Shown here: positions 43,459 through 55,788 of the stretch, piece after piece
How the letters are laid out: each line of letters starts with the position of its first letter
How positions within the stretch are numbered: position 1 is the first letter of the stretch
Source: Pseudopyrenochaeta lycopersici
Lineage: Eukaryota; Ascomycota; Dothideomycetes; Pleosporales; Pseudopyrenochaetaceae
Length of the DNA: 64,000 nucleotides
Assembly (NCBI GenBank): GCA_003313425.1
Contig: NHZP01000001.1
Coordinates: 806,001-870,000 of the forward strand
Direction: 5' to 3'
Program-made: the position numbers and the translations under genes
Notes under the pieces: model-generated
The model's input: the letters and a program-made list of their open reading frames with translations, nothing else
The model's database searches: none
Told to the model about the DNA's origin: nothing

Positions 43459-46080
43459 TTACGAAGATAGACCCCTGTTGGCTGCAATAGCCCGCGACAT
43501 AACTCTAGCGAATCGACCAGGCACATCCTGGTCCTGTTTCGCGGTTTCAATGCCGGTCAAAATCTTCTTAATGCCAACGCCAATATCTGTGCTACCCGTA
43601 ATCTCTTGGATCTCCCCAATTGCACGTCTTTGGTCGTGATCCGAGAAGGCGCCGGACTCTCGCAGAACATTGGCGAGTTCGCCTTGCGAGTTCACATTTG
43701 GTACCGCGATCTCGGCATCAAAGCGGCTGAAGAGATCGAGCTGAGTGAGTACCGAGCGCTCGGTAGTTGTCGCGAATATCAACAAGCGGCGATCCTGTAT
43801 CTGTTAGCCCTTATATCTTGGGAGTACATGGTAACACGTCTCTGCCGCCGCGAAATGTGGCTGAAGGTGTTCAGATCTGGACATACCTTTGGTGGTTGCT
43901 TCTCGAGCAGGACTTTCAGCGCGACCAAAACGGTGTTGCTGAAGCGAGGACCGATCGGAACCCAATCTACGAGCATCTCGATATTGTCAATGACAATCAC
44001 GCTGAGTGGACTCTTGTATGCATCTCGGAACGTTTTATCAAGCTGCTGTACCTTCTGCATTTCGCTAAAGCCAACCATATCCTCAGGTGAGATGAGCTTG
44101 ATAAATGGGTAACCTGAGTCGATGGCCATTTTCGCGGCTAGTGCCGTCTTACCGCTGCCGGGTGGGCCATGTAACGCAACAGAGAGGATCGGCGTCGAGT
44201 CCGGTTTCCTGACTTGGTTGATGTACAGACGTCCTTCTTCCAGAATATCCTTGATGAATGGTGAGAAGTGAATGATGCCGCGCAGCAAACGCTTTCCGAG
44301 CTCCTCTTCGGCAACACCGAAGAGCGGCTTCACTTCCTCGAGGGCACTTAAGAAATCCTGACGGTTGACTTTCATGTTCTCGACATCTGGATTGATGGCT
44401 GCCATCGTACCAACTTTGATATGTCGGCTAAAAGCATATGAAGACGCCGCCTTGACCAACCCATTGAGTTCGGCTCCAGAGAAATTTTTAGTAAGCTTTG
44501 CCAGTTCGTCAACATTGACGTCTGACTCGAGTACATCGTTTTTGCGCATCTTGGTGGTATGGATCTTGAGGATCTGCGCTCGGCCTGACTCATCTGGTAG
44601 AGAAATTTCCATGTGTACCTCGAGACGTCCAGCACGCAGAAGCGCCTCGTCAATCATGTCCATCCGATTGGTCATACCGATGAGCAAGATGTTGTTTAGC
44701 TGGTCTACACCATCTAGTTTGGAAAGCAGCTGGTTCACTACGCTGTCACCAACACCGGTACCGCCACCAGCACCAGAACCTCTCTGTTTGCAGACGGCGT
44801 CAAGTTCGTCGAAGATGATGATATGAAGTCCACTCTCGTCGCCCTTCTCTTTGTATTCTTTCTCTGCATCCGCGAAAAGCTTCCGGATATTCTCTTCGGA
44901 CTGGCCGACATATTTGTTCAAAACTTCTGGGCCGTTGATGACTTTAGGTTCGCGAGCGTTCAACATCTTACCAATTTGGCGCGCAATCAATGTCTTTCCG
45001 GTACCTGGAGGTCCATACAGAAGGATACCGCGAACGTGTTGAATACCGAGCTTATCCACTAGCCCTGGAGGAAAGATTCGGGACGCAAAAGCTCTTCGAA
45101 AGATTGCGCTAAATTCGGTATCCAACCCACCGATGCCCATATCCTCGAATTTGAACCCTGGCTGGATGATGGAATTCGCGGCTGGCCGCTTGATAGAGGC
45201 TTTTAGTTTGATATCTGTTCGGGCGTCCTTGAAGAAGTCGATTTGTGTGTGTCTTGTAAGGATACCACGTGCTCGCGGATCTGTGAGGGGTGGCGCAGAT
45301 GTTTCCGACTTCTCCATGGAGAGGTCCACCAATTGCACAGTTCTGATTGACATCCTTAAGGGTATATTCTTGACGTCCAGCAGAAGCTGTTGGCCTGGGG
45401 CAAGGAGCTGGTTTTCAAAATTCTTCTTAAATTGCGTTGCAAGTTCGTCCTGATCATACGGAGTATCGGTCGTCTTCCTTGCCGCAAAACCAACCTCCAC
45501 TTCCACGCCGCCCAGATACGACTGCCCGCCACTCTGGCTGAAAGCATCATAGGGCTGTACGGTGACAATATCCTGAGGGCCAAGCGTGATGCCTGCCCAT
45601 GTTCGCTGCGCATCTGTGAGACCGATTTCACCTGGTTGGCAGCCTTGGGTAGGTCGCGCAGAGAGGACGTAGTTGCCGTTTATGAGGATATAAATGTCGG
45701 AGCCATCGGGCGCTTGGGGGAAGTCGTGTGGGGATACAGCGACGCTGTATGCTGTTAGCGAGTAAATTTTATATCTTCAGAAGTGCGTACAGATTGCCAA
45801 AGGCATAAGCGTTGCCTCCAGGGCTCTTGATCGGGCGCAATTGCCTAGCAGACGCTCCACCTCCACCCTGTGGGCCTCTTACCGGAAGGCGCTGGCCACC
45901 AGGTGGCGGAGCCCCATAACCTGCCCCTTGCCGATCGTCATAGCCACCCATTCTTGTATCTTGGCCTGGCGAACGTTGGGGCGGGGGTGGCTGTTGTGGT
46001 GGTCTTCCATAACCATCGTTGCGCTGAGGAGGTCGCGGAGAACTTCCAGGAAGGCCTGGGACTCGGTCTCGGTTGAACAT
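43459..46080 (-). CDS. SEC18: Vesicle-fusion AAA ATPase Sec18/NSF
   Basis: Predicted 827-residue NSF that disassembles SNARE complexes with alpha-SNAP. After a disordered Pro/Gln/Gly-rich N-tail (about residues 1-80) come the N domain, D1 ATPase (GPPGTGKT; Walker B IIIFDELDA; second region of homology MTNRMDMIDEALLRAGR) and D2 (GPPGSGKT; VIVIDNIE). Exons: 45791-46080, 43887-45744 and 43459-43794. The introns (46 nt at 45745-45790; 92 nt at 43795-43886) both end with gctaacAG followed shortly by the AG that keeps frame. The start at 46080 (MFNRDR) was chosen over an in-frame Met 22 codons upstream because it matches the usual fungal beginning. D2's Walker B has Asn where D1 has Glu, as expected for the low-activity ring. 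Confidence 0.95.
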
Positions 46081-46696
46081 TATTGATGTGTAGGCCGCAA
46101 TAGGTCGAAAAGACAGGTGCTTTATAGGGTATGTAGCTGCTGCCACGTATTTGGGCTCGGGGAAGGCAACAGTAATGGTACCCCACTAGCAGTCGTTTGG
46201 TGTCGTGATGATCTTTAGGATACGTTGCAAATATTCCAATCGCGCAAGATGACTTTCGGAGCTGTTCGTGCTATCCAACGGAAAGTCGGCTTCATAGAAG
46301 TGTCGTGAGGTAGTTGTAGTTTCGAAGGCGTTTCTGATTCAGCTTTGGTTGATCTAGGAGCTTGAGCATGCCAAGCGACGTGTCCCGCCATGGTTCAAGA
46401 CCTCCGCTCCGCAAAGCCGCCTATCTTGAAAACGATTGCACGCCAATCGAAATTCCTGCAGGCTCTGGTCCATGACCAAAGTAGCACCTGGGCTTTTGGT
46501 ATGTTTGATTATTTCTCGGGGGAAGCTGGTCAGTCCATTTCTGCACGCTGCCATAGACTGTGCAAATACACAGCTGACAGGGTGGATCTGAAATAGTCCT
46601 AATGCTCAACTTCAGTCTATTCTATTGTCTACATGTTTTTAAAATTAGAACCAAAAACCCCCAAACGCATCTTTGAGCCTCGCGACTTGACAAAGA
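46081..46696. other. Intergenic between tandem minus-strand genes
   Basis: SEC18 promoter and 3' flank of the 2H phosphoesterase gene. Nothing specific recognised. Confidence 0.45.
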
Positions 46697-47775
46697 TTAA
46701 TAGCCTTTTCCACGGTGCACTGACTCTCCGCCTCCATACCATAGTGTTCCCATGCGACAGTTCAGTCCTTTCTCCTCGCCAATATTAAACTCGCCTCCCG
46801 CTGGAATTCTGTCTCCATTATTCTCTGGCCAAAATTCTTTCTCGAGCCAGCTGTTAATCTCCTCAATTTTCTCAATGAAAGCCTTCATCTTGAGCGGATC
46901 GGGCGAGCCGTTGGCATCAGCAAAGTCCTTCGGGTCAATGAAGCGTCCAATGGTCAGATGGCTTGATGGAACCACGTATCGGGAATCTACTTCGATGCCA
47001 GCATCGCTGCATAGCCGGAAGATGTCTCGACGAAGATGGTGATAAGTGAATTCGTCTTCTTCAACAGTGCGACCTGCCGAGAGGCCCTCGCCAGCTGCAG
47101 GCACAAAGCTTAATGCCAGAGCCGAGGCATCGTAGCCAATCAATGGTTTGATAAGGCGGGCGCGGTGATCATACGTGTAGTCAGTCATGGCAGGGGCCCC
47201 GTCACGGATTTGGTCGACAAGCTGTTGGATCTCTTCGGCCTTTTTGGAGTGAGTTACTTCCAAAACGGTAATGTGAAGGCAGTCTTGGGGCATAAGCCAA
47301 ATACCTAGTTCAAATAAACCCTCTGTCATCTCGAGTGCGACTTTTGTGCCACTCACTTGGTGCCACTGCCAGCAGCTCTTGCTGCACTCGATTGATGAGG
47401 TCCTTAACCCTCTGGGTCGGTCGCCCCCAGAAGACTAGACAGTGCCGTGGATCTACATATCCTGGTTCGATTGTTGGGTCGCTCAAACGCGCTAAGATAG
47501 GGTCGATGTTAACGCCTGGAAAGTCTTTTTCCAACAACTTGGCCTTTTGCTGCGAATTCCTACTGGCCCGATGGAGACTATACTTGGACTGGATCTGTGA
47601 CTACAATAGTCAGCCAAAGCATGTTTATAGACGCAGAAAGGTAGTAAAGTACTGTATTATTTTCACATGCTGATATCAATGCATCGTACGGGTTGCTGAA
47701 AGCTGAAGTGGAGATCCCACTGAGGTCCTCGAACGTGTTGTTCGTGTGGCCATGCTGCTGGACTTGATTAACCAT
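46697..47775 (-). CDS. 2H-phosphoesterase (RNA ligase/cyclic phosphodiesterase-like)
   Basis: Predicted 322-residue member of the LigT-like 2H superfamily. Two HxT motifs are present: HITV (His131) and HLTI (His236), spaced as in 2H enzymes that open 2',3'-cyclic phosphates on RNA or nucleotides. Exons 47653-47775, 47357-47594 and 46697-47304, with introns of 58 and 52 nt (GTACTT...CACAG; GTGAGT...ACTAG). The N-terminal part (PYDALISACENN, then VDPRHCLVFWGRP) resembles fungal RNA-ligase/phosphodiesterase-annotated proteins. An in-frame Met 22 codons upstream (47841) is possible. Substrate unknown; divergent from the DNMT5-like gene. Confidence 0.8.
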
Positions 47776-48304
47776 AATATTCCCTCTTGGTAGCTGAAAG
47801 TGTAAGCTGGTCAGATAACGGTGTTGGTATCGGTGTTCCAACTTTATAGTGGGGAAACGTTAGGGCAAGAAAACTTGCGAAGTACACGATGGGCGTGCAT
47901 GTGCAGACAAAGCTTCCCGTTTCGAGCAATCCGCCTTCCCTGATATGGTAGTTCACCCGCCTCGGCTACTCATACTTTTCTTGTCCATCCCCAGGTCTTT
48001 TGCTCTCACCACTGTTTATTTGTTCTGATCTACTCACAAGGCTTAATGCCGCTGGCTGCGCATCATGTGGATTCTGCCCTCCCGGTTGATAGGATTTGAG
48101 GTAAAGGCAAACGGGATCCTGCGCTACGGATAGGGTATTGACGTGACCCACCTTTACCAATTTCCCTTGGTATACTTCACCTGTGAATCTAGAAAAATAT
48201 CTTTCTACTCCTTCATTTAATTTCCAGCTAGACCAGAAATCCATCCTTTTACTCTCTTAGTCTCTATCGCTTTGTATGGGAGTGAGTGCCTTGCATGTAC
48301 AAAT
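47776..48304. promoter_or_regulatory. Divergent promoter of 2H phosphoesterase and DNMT5-like gene
   Basis: 529 bp between start codons; no specific element recognised. Confidence 0.4.
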
Positions 48305-51300
48305 ATGGCGCCGACACGACGCACTTCGCTAAAGAGAGAACGCAAGACTAACAGCTCAGCATCTATATGGGAGGGTGACACACTTGGGCCCCATCTGCAA
48401 ACTGTCGAAAAAGCATGGCCAAGTCAGCACGGCTCATTGAGAGAGGTACGCACCAAGCAATATGGAAGGAAGCGACCGCGTGTTGCTGAGCATCTTGAAG
48501 GTACGTTACTCTTTCCGTAACAATAGTATGCAATAAGTTCAACGACTGATTTATCTTGAAGTGGTACCCACCCCAAATTCCCTGGTTACAAGGAGATATT
48601 CTAAATCTTCCGATGTCACGCGACCGGACTGCAACGACGTTGTAGCAGAAGACTGTTGTTATCACTGCCTCACACGCGGTGGTAACGCTGCTTACCATTG
48701 CTTCAAAGAGGATGGGGAAGAACGCTGTCGGCGTTGTATTTCGGACAAGAAAAATAAGTGCCGTGTGCCTTCTACCGAAGAAGCAATGACAATAGCTGCA
48801 CGATGTTTGCAATGCACCCGAAGAGGTTTCAAGAGATGCAATGGCGGTAGTCCATGTGACACTTGCATCAGAAACAAGACTGCCGCCAAGTGTAGACAGC
48901 CTGCGAAAAGAAAGCTGATGCGTAAGACTGCGCCCTCGCGGAAGCCCAGTGTCAACAAGCCCAAACAGGAGGACAATGAGAAGCTGAAACCTGCCTGGAG
49001 AGGAGATAGGAGAGCCAAATATGACGAGCCCGCCGAGGATATGCAGAGCAATCAAAATATACAACAAAGCCTCGCTAAAAGTAGTAGTATAGATGCAGAG
49101 AATGGCGTCTGTGAGGAAAGAGATTGTGCGTTGGATACACAACCAACGCGTTTTGTCCAATCACCAAAGATTCGTTCGGAACACCAGGAACCTCTTCAAT
49201 GCGAGCAAGCGGCAATTTCTTCTCCAAAAACGTACTCTATTCCAGCTGTGTCCGAGATACAGACAGTCTTCGAAGCGCCAGCACCGATCCAGAATTCAAT
49301 ACAACCCCGTGGCAAAGGCAAAAGGAAATGCGATGGATTACTAGCGAGCGATGAATTCAATTCTACGGTAAATTCTAATGATCCGGTGATGCAGTCAACA
49401 GATGCGTCGGCTGTCCAAAAAGGCAGCATGGTCATGGGTAAAGCGACGGCGCTCCTACGCAACCAAAGGCCATCCTCGATTTTCAACGGTCGTCCACGCC
49501 GCAGCTGTGTAAGAGTTCCATACTTTGGATCCATTTCAGATAACTTCTCAAACCCAGTGTGGGAAGATAGGGATGATGATGAAGTTGGTGTGTACACACG
49601 TCCTATGGCCGGCGCCGAGAGCAGGGTGGCTGATGACCTGGAGTCTGCTTTTTCTGAGTATGATACATTGGCCAACATCGATACGGCGACAGCAAATGAG
49701 AACGGTATATGAGGAGATTTATCGCATGGAAGAGAATCAATCGATTGAGACTTCTATGACACCACAACTGCTGCAGCAACAGGATAAGACGGGAAACCCA
49801 CAGCAGAAGAAAGAGGGCAAGGGAATCGATCTCAACCTTCCACCACTCAACAACATCAATAACATCTTTGAGGACTTGGCTTCAAAAGCTGTAAAGCTAG
49901 GTTTACCCAAAGCTCTAGAGAATCTAGGTGACCGTCCAATCAATATTGCCACTATGTGCTCTGGTACCGAATCGCCATTGTTAGCCTTGGATCTCTTGTC
50001 AAAAGGTCAGTCCTCAATACATCTACAACAAAATTCTTTGACTAATGTACCGTGTAGCTCTGCATCAGATCGGGTTGCCTCCCATTCATGTAAAGCACCA
50101 TTTCTCTGCAGAGATAGAAGTCATTAAGCAGGGATACATCGAGCGTAACTTCCAACCAGAAATACTGTTTAGAGACATTCGAGACTTTACTCTCGAGGAT
50201 GCTACAACAGCGACCACAGCCTATGGCGCTGAAATGCCAATTCCCTCTGGCCTCGATATCCTCGTCGCTGGATTTGTCTGCAAAGACCTCTCAAGAATGA
50301 ACAACAATGGTAAGGATTTAGATGGCGATGGAGAATCAGGTGATACATGGCGCGCAGTGTACAAATACGCTGATCAGTTCCGTCCAAGCATTGTCCTCCT
50401 CGAAAATGTGAAGGCCCAGAAAGCAATCTGGGATAAAGTGGTATCGAGGTGGACAAAAATCGGCTACGAAGCTGCATGGCTTTATTGTGACACCAAGAAC
50501 TATTATCTTCCGCAAACAAGAGAACGTATGTATATGATAGCTATAGAGCGAAGTCGCCTTGGGAAGGAGTCCACAAAAGTCTTGGGAGAATGGAAAGATC
50601 TAATGATGAATCTGCGACGGCAATGCAGCAGCCCCTACGAAAGCTTTCTCCGGGATATGATGCAAGACTTAGATGAATATAGTGCTCTGGTATCCGAACA
50701 AGATTGGGGGCTATGCAAGCTGAGATATGATCATATCCGTTCCGAGGAGCGGCTCGGCATCTTGCGTCCAGCTACAAAATGGAGCGAAAATGGAACAGTA
50801 AGGTACGTTTATGCTGACGCACTTGTTCCAGCTGTTCTTTATAAGCTAATCATTCGAAAATAGACCCCCAGATTTTGCCAATCGGAAATGGTATCGCTCG
50901 CAATCATCTAGAGTCTACGACGCTATTGATGTTGCTCATCTCCAGGCCGCGCAAAGGGGCTATGACTCACAGCATAAGATGGCGGTTTGGGACGTTAGCC
51001 AAAATGTTGACCGATTTAAGGCAGCCTTAGGCATTCTTCCATGTATATCACCTGATGGGTGTGACTTCGCTAGCAATCGACACCAAGCACTTAGTGGTAA
51101 ACAGCTCCTCGTGTTGCAAGGAATGCCTCTGGACAAGCTGTTGCTCACCAGAGAGACACAGAAAGATTGTCAAGACTTGGCTGGAAATGCGATGTCTACT
51201 ACTGTAATTGCTGCATCTATCATTTCGGCAATCATATGTGGATGGAGATCGTTCACGCCAAACACTCCGTCCACCTCTCTTTCAGCCATAAAAACCACAG

Positions 51301-54300
51301 TTCCTCCAACTACACCAACAAAAGAAGGAATGAAGCAATACAACCTGCTTCCAAACGAGTTTTCGCAGCTACCATTACACGATTTAAAACGAAGTGCAAA
51401 GCTTAGCGCCCGGTTATGCCGTTGCGAGGGGGATAGAAACACGACTCAAGCATCCGTGCAGAGATGTTCGATCTGTGGCCATACAGCCTGTGCAGATTGT
51501 GCTGGCAATCCGAAGCACGCATACGAAATTATGCACCCAGGCGGAGGTCGGTCACCAACCCCGGCTGAGTTCATCAGCAAGTGGAGACATAGGTTGCCCG
51601 CGCGACTGAGAATTAACAAATTCCCTAACTTGCAACAGTTCAGTTCTGGGAAAGAGGAGATCCACACAAGAATCAAGACTTTCATAGCTCGGATAGCAGA
51701 GGTGGATATCGGGGCCCAGTATTTTTGCCTTGGTGACTTCTCAAGACACGATAGGGCATGGAGAGCTTCATACACCTCGCCTCAGGCCCGCCTAGAGCTC
51801 AGAATCGGCCATGATATTTACTGGATGTTATTCGTCACTTGCGCACCAAACCTCCCCGCCAATGACCCTTTGCGAAAAATGCTCGAAACCCCGATTGCTC
51901 GTGCTTGCGTAACCGAATCGCTGCTAGATGCTGAATGGCAACTGTTTCTTCCTTCTATCAAACGGTGCAAGCTGCAAATGATGGGTTCGGTTGAGCGAAG
52001 TAGCTCCTGGAGAAGTCGACTGGGTCTTCCAGATTATGAAACAGAAACGGTTCCAAAATCAATTAGGATCAAAAGTCTGAGCAAGGCCGCAACAAGTCTG
52101 GAAGGTGACTATCATTTTTCACCTAACTGTGGAACGGCATGCGGAAGCATGTACAAGAGGTCGACTGGCCCTGCTCTCTATATGTTCCTTGAATCGAACT
52201 TAATCGGTCAATCCAGCAGTGATAGCTTTGTCTTCAGCCATGACTGTAGCCGGAAACACTTTGGTGACTCCCGGATATCTCTAGGCTGCTTAGATTCTGC
52301 TTGGCGGCCATGGCATCTGGAAAGTCGATCTCTTAACGAAATCAGCGCTATCGTTCCAGGCAGTTGGTCTCCAGTTGCTTGCCGTTTGAAGTCCATTTGC
52401 CCCCCAGTGAGTGTCAGTGTGCTCTCACAAAAGAAGCCGCTTGTGCACCCGCAAAAAGACTGCTCACAACTGATCCCGGTTCTCATTGTCCAGCTGTCTG
52501 AGAGAATTCCCGTCCGACGCTTTTCTGACTACTCTTGGACCTTGGAAGAAGCAAAACATCTTCCTATGTTCTCGACATGGCAACACATTGGTTCGATTTA
52601 CTCTGGACCGTGTCATTGCGCACCCAAATATCCGCGTTTACTCTGGAGAGTCAATGGGAGAGGTATAGCTACGCCCCATGAGGATGGCAAGGCCGCAGCC
52701 ATGTTTGAACGTGCGATCAAAACTCGACAACCAACCTTCCAGATCCAGGCTACCACGACTTCACGCGATACAGAGATTCAAGTAGCAATCAACATATTAC
52801 CTTTAGTCCATCGTGCACGCGGTAGGCTGGCTCAGTCAGACGCGGTAAGTACTGCCTGGCGACTGACTACAGATCATATAGAAGTTCACTCCGAGCCATT
52901 CCCTCGATTTCACCTACAGAGTAACTTTAAAGATCCTCCATTTGCACGATCTTCAACTCTTGGTTATTTACGCGGCGCGCAAACTCGGTCACTTTCATGG
53001 ATGATTACCCAGGAAGAGGGAAGAAGCATTACGGTAATGGAAGTAGATGAGGCAGTACATTCTGGCTTAGGCTGGAGAGTGGAAGCTTGCGCGCAAACGA
53101 CCCTTACTATTCGTGGAGGTGTACTTGCAGACCTTCCTTCATTTGGAAAGACAGTGACGACCATAGCTCTAATTCAGAGTGAGTTCGAGCAGCATACGCC
53201 TGGCGCACTACTCCTTCAGAATGAGGCAACCAGTAAACAGTTGCCAGCTCTCATTGACTCCGCTGCAACATTAATTGTCTGCCCTCCACATATTGCGTTG
53301 CAATGGCAGACCGAATTAGAGAAGTTTTTGGGTGCTGACACATGCCGTCGCTACGATATCATCCTCGTGGAGAATTTTGCTCAACTACAACGCTTGACTA
53401 CTGAGAAGTTGCGGGATAGCAGGATAATTATCCTTTCCTGGACTGTGTTTGCTGAAGACGAATATATACATCAACTCGCACGGTTCACTGCACTGCCAGA
53501 GCCAACTACGAATCGTCGTGCTTTAGACATCTGGTTTAGTCGCGTTGCTAACGAGCTTCCTGGACAGATCAGGGTACTTCGGAGCGTAGGCTTCGACAAA
53601 TTCCAGAAGTCTACAATGAATCTACTAAAGGAACGTCTGCAGCACGAAGATTTTCAGGCTACTCTACCTATCAAGATTCGGCACGGTAGCGCCTACCAGT
53701 CCTTCAACTCAATACAAACAGCTTCGCAAGAAGTGAATTGCTCGAGAGGAGGGAGAAAACCCCAGCTCAAGCACAAAAGAGAGGGTTCTGTTGGCGCAAG
53801 CCATCTTGTACCTCTACTGCATTTGTTCCGGTTCAACAGGATCGTTGTCGATGAATATCATTACCTAAACGAAGATAAAAAGAAGAACAATGTGCTGGCT
53901 TCGGTCAGTGTCAAAACAGTTGCCGCACATAAGAGATGGGTGCTCTCGGGAACGCCCGCACTGGCGAACTTTACAGACGTGGATCAAATTGCCTCGTACC
54001 TTGGCATCTCATTAGGTCGGTACTTTCTTGGTGATGGTATAGTCACAACCCAGTTGGAAAAGACGCGCAGGAATGATCAAACATTGGTTGAAGACTTCCT
54101 TTCTCAAACTGATGTCATGTCAAGACAGTGGCATCGAGCACGACATGAGCGCGCACAGGAATTCTTAGACATGTTTGTCAGACAAAATGACGCCGAGCTC
54201 CAGCATATCGCCTCTTCTGAAGAGCTCCTACCAATCGAATTGGCCATCGCCCATCATGCTGTCTACATTGAGCTTTCACAACATTTAATCTCGCAGAGAA

Positions 54301-55788
54301 TGCAAATCAAAAAGCTAAACAGCAAATCTAGATCGGACAGAACGAACAGACTGAATGCCAGCCTGAACAACTCTGCAACAGCCGAGGAAGCCCTTCTTAG
54401 AGCTGCTCTTCTGTTCGAGACATCGAAGGGACAGTCTGGACTTGAGGTTTTGGTAAAGAAGCGGTCTAAACAGTGCCAGCAGACCGAAAAGGAATTGAGA
54501 AAACTTCTGATGGGAATCGAGAGTTTGAAAAAGGACACAGAGCTTGCTGAGTTGTATGGTCGCTTCAAGAAGGATATCAAGGACTCTAACTGGCTCGGAG
54601 ATCAGGAAGCCATGGAAAGCGTTCGCTGCTTGCTTCTCACAGCTGAGAAAAACCCGGATTCCAAGGCCTTTCCTCAGCTAAAGTCTTTGTCGGCAGTCAA
54701 GGCAAAACAGCACACCAAGAAACTGCTATCCCAGCTCCGTGAACTGTCTCGCGAATTAGCTCTGAGAAAGAGATCTGAGCGCTTCATTGGTACCATCCGA
54801 GATGTTTGTCAGCAATTGCCCCACAGTGTAAAGCATCAAACTGTGGCTTGCAGCTCACCGGATTGCAATGGAACGGCCAATCTTGCTCGATTATACTTGA
54901 TATCTCACTGCGGTCACACTGCATGCGAGAAGTGCCTTGGCTTGCGGACTGATGATGAGTCTTGTGTTCATCCACTATGCCACCTTCCAGTGCAGATGAT
55001 GAATCTGATCAAGGTATCCGATCTTGGCTCCGCCAGAGACCAAAGTGCTGGACGAGATTTTGGCAAGAAGCTCCAAGCTATTGCTCAGCTCATTAAAAAG
55101 CTTCCGAATGACGAACAAGGCATCGGATTTGCACCAAATGAAGAAACAGTTAGCATCCTTGAAACCGTCTTTGACCACTATGGCATCTCCTATCATTCTC
55201 CGAGCCTCTGTAGGGCTGCGGCGTCCGCAGAAATGATGGAAGACTTCAAGAGCAATAAAGACCATGACAAGCGGAAACAGATGCTCATTTTGAATCTGGG
55301 CAGTGAATCTGCGGCTGGTGTGTGCGTATAATCCTCTATTCATCGCATTTCCTAAACTGACCAGTAACAGGAACTTGATCAACGCCAATCATATCATCTT
55401 TGTTTCCCCTCTTTTGACGGAGACTCAGTATGAGTACGATTCAGCTATGGCGCAAGCCATTGCTCGTAGTCGTAGATATGGACAGGAAAAGAAAGTTCAC
55501 ATATACCATGTTGTTGCTCAGCGGACAATTGATGTGGACATTCTCGAGCATCGCCACAAGCGCACAGATGGCATCTCCACCGCACTGTCGACGATAGCTA
55601 TGCCAAAGGCCTCTAAAAATAAGGAGAAGACTAAGTTAATCAAAAATAACGTGGGTCAAATGGCATTAGTCCTACGCTCCTGGTTGACAGACGAGGGGAT
55701 ACGGCATATGCTGAACATTGGCGAGAAGCCTGACAGCTTCACATCATTGATCAATTTCTCGGAGACATTTGAGAATGACAATGAATAA
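48305..55788 (+). CDS. DNMT5-like: DNMT5-like DNA cytosine methyltransferase fused to RING-SNF2
   Basis: Giant protein, about 2420 residues. Order: basic N-terminus; two Cys clusters (about residues 96-183); C5 methyltransferase (about 525-1000); a small Cys cluster (about 980-1010); SNF2 ATPase with a RING between its halves. Methyltransferase motifs: I (MCSGTESPLLALDLL), IV (AGFVCKDLS, nucleophile Cys near 620), VI (LLENVKAQ), VIII (QTRERMYMIA), late GNAMSTTV. SNF2: GGVLADLPSFGKTVTT, IVVDEYHYL, SGTP, then RING (CGHTACEKC), then ARSRRYGQEKKVHIYHVV. Such fusions maintain CG methylation in an ATP-dependent way. Introns: 48501-48561, 50006-50057, 50803-50863, 55322-55370, each in phase. One joint stays unresolved: the frame ends at 49712 and resumes in another frame (open from 49525); a short intron or a one-base frameshift lies near 49570-49740. 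Confidence 0.85.

Noticed and set aside
46081..46146. SEC18 start 22 codons upstream
   Set aside because: MFNRDR at 46080 fits the usual fungal start; the upstream part looks like leader.
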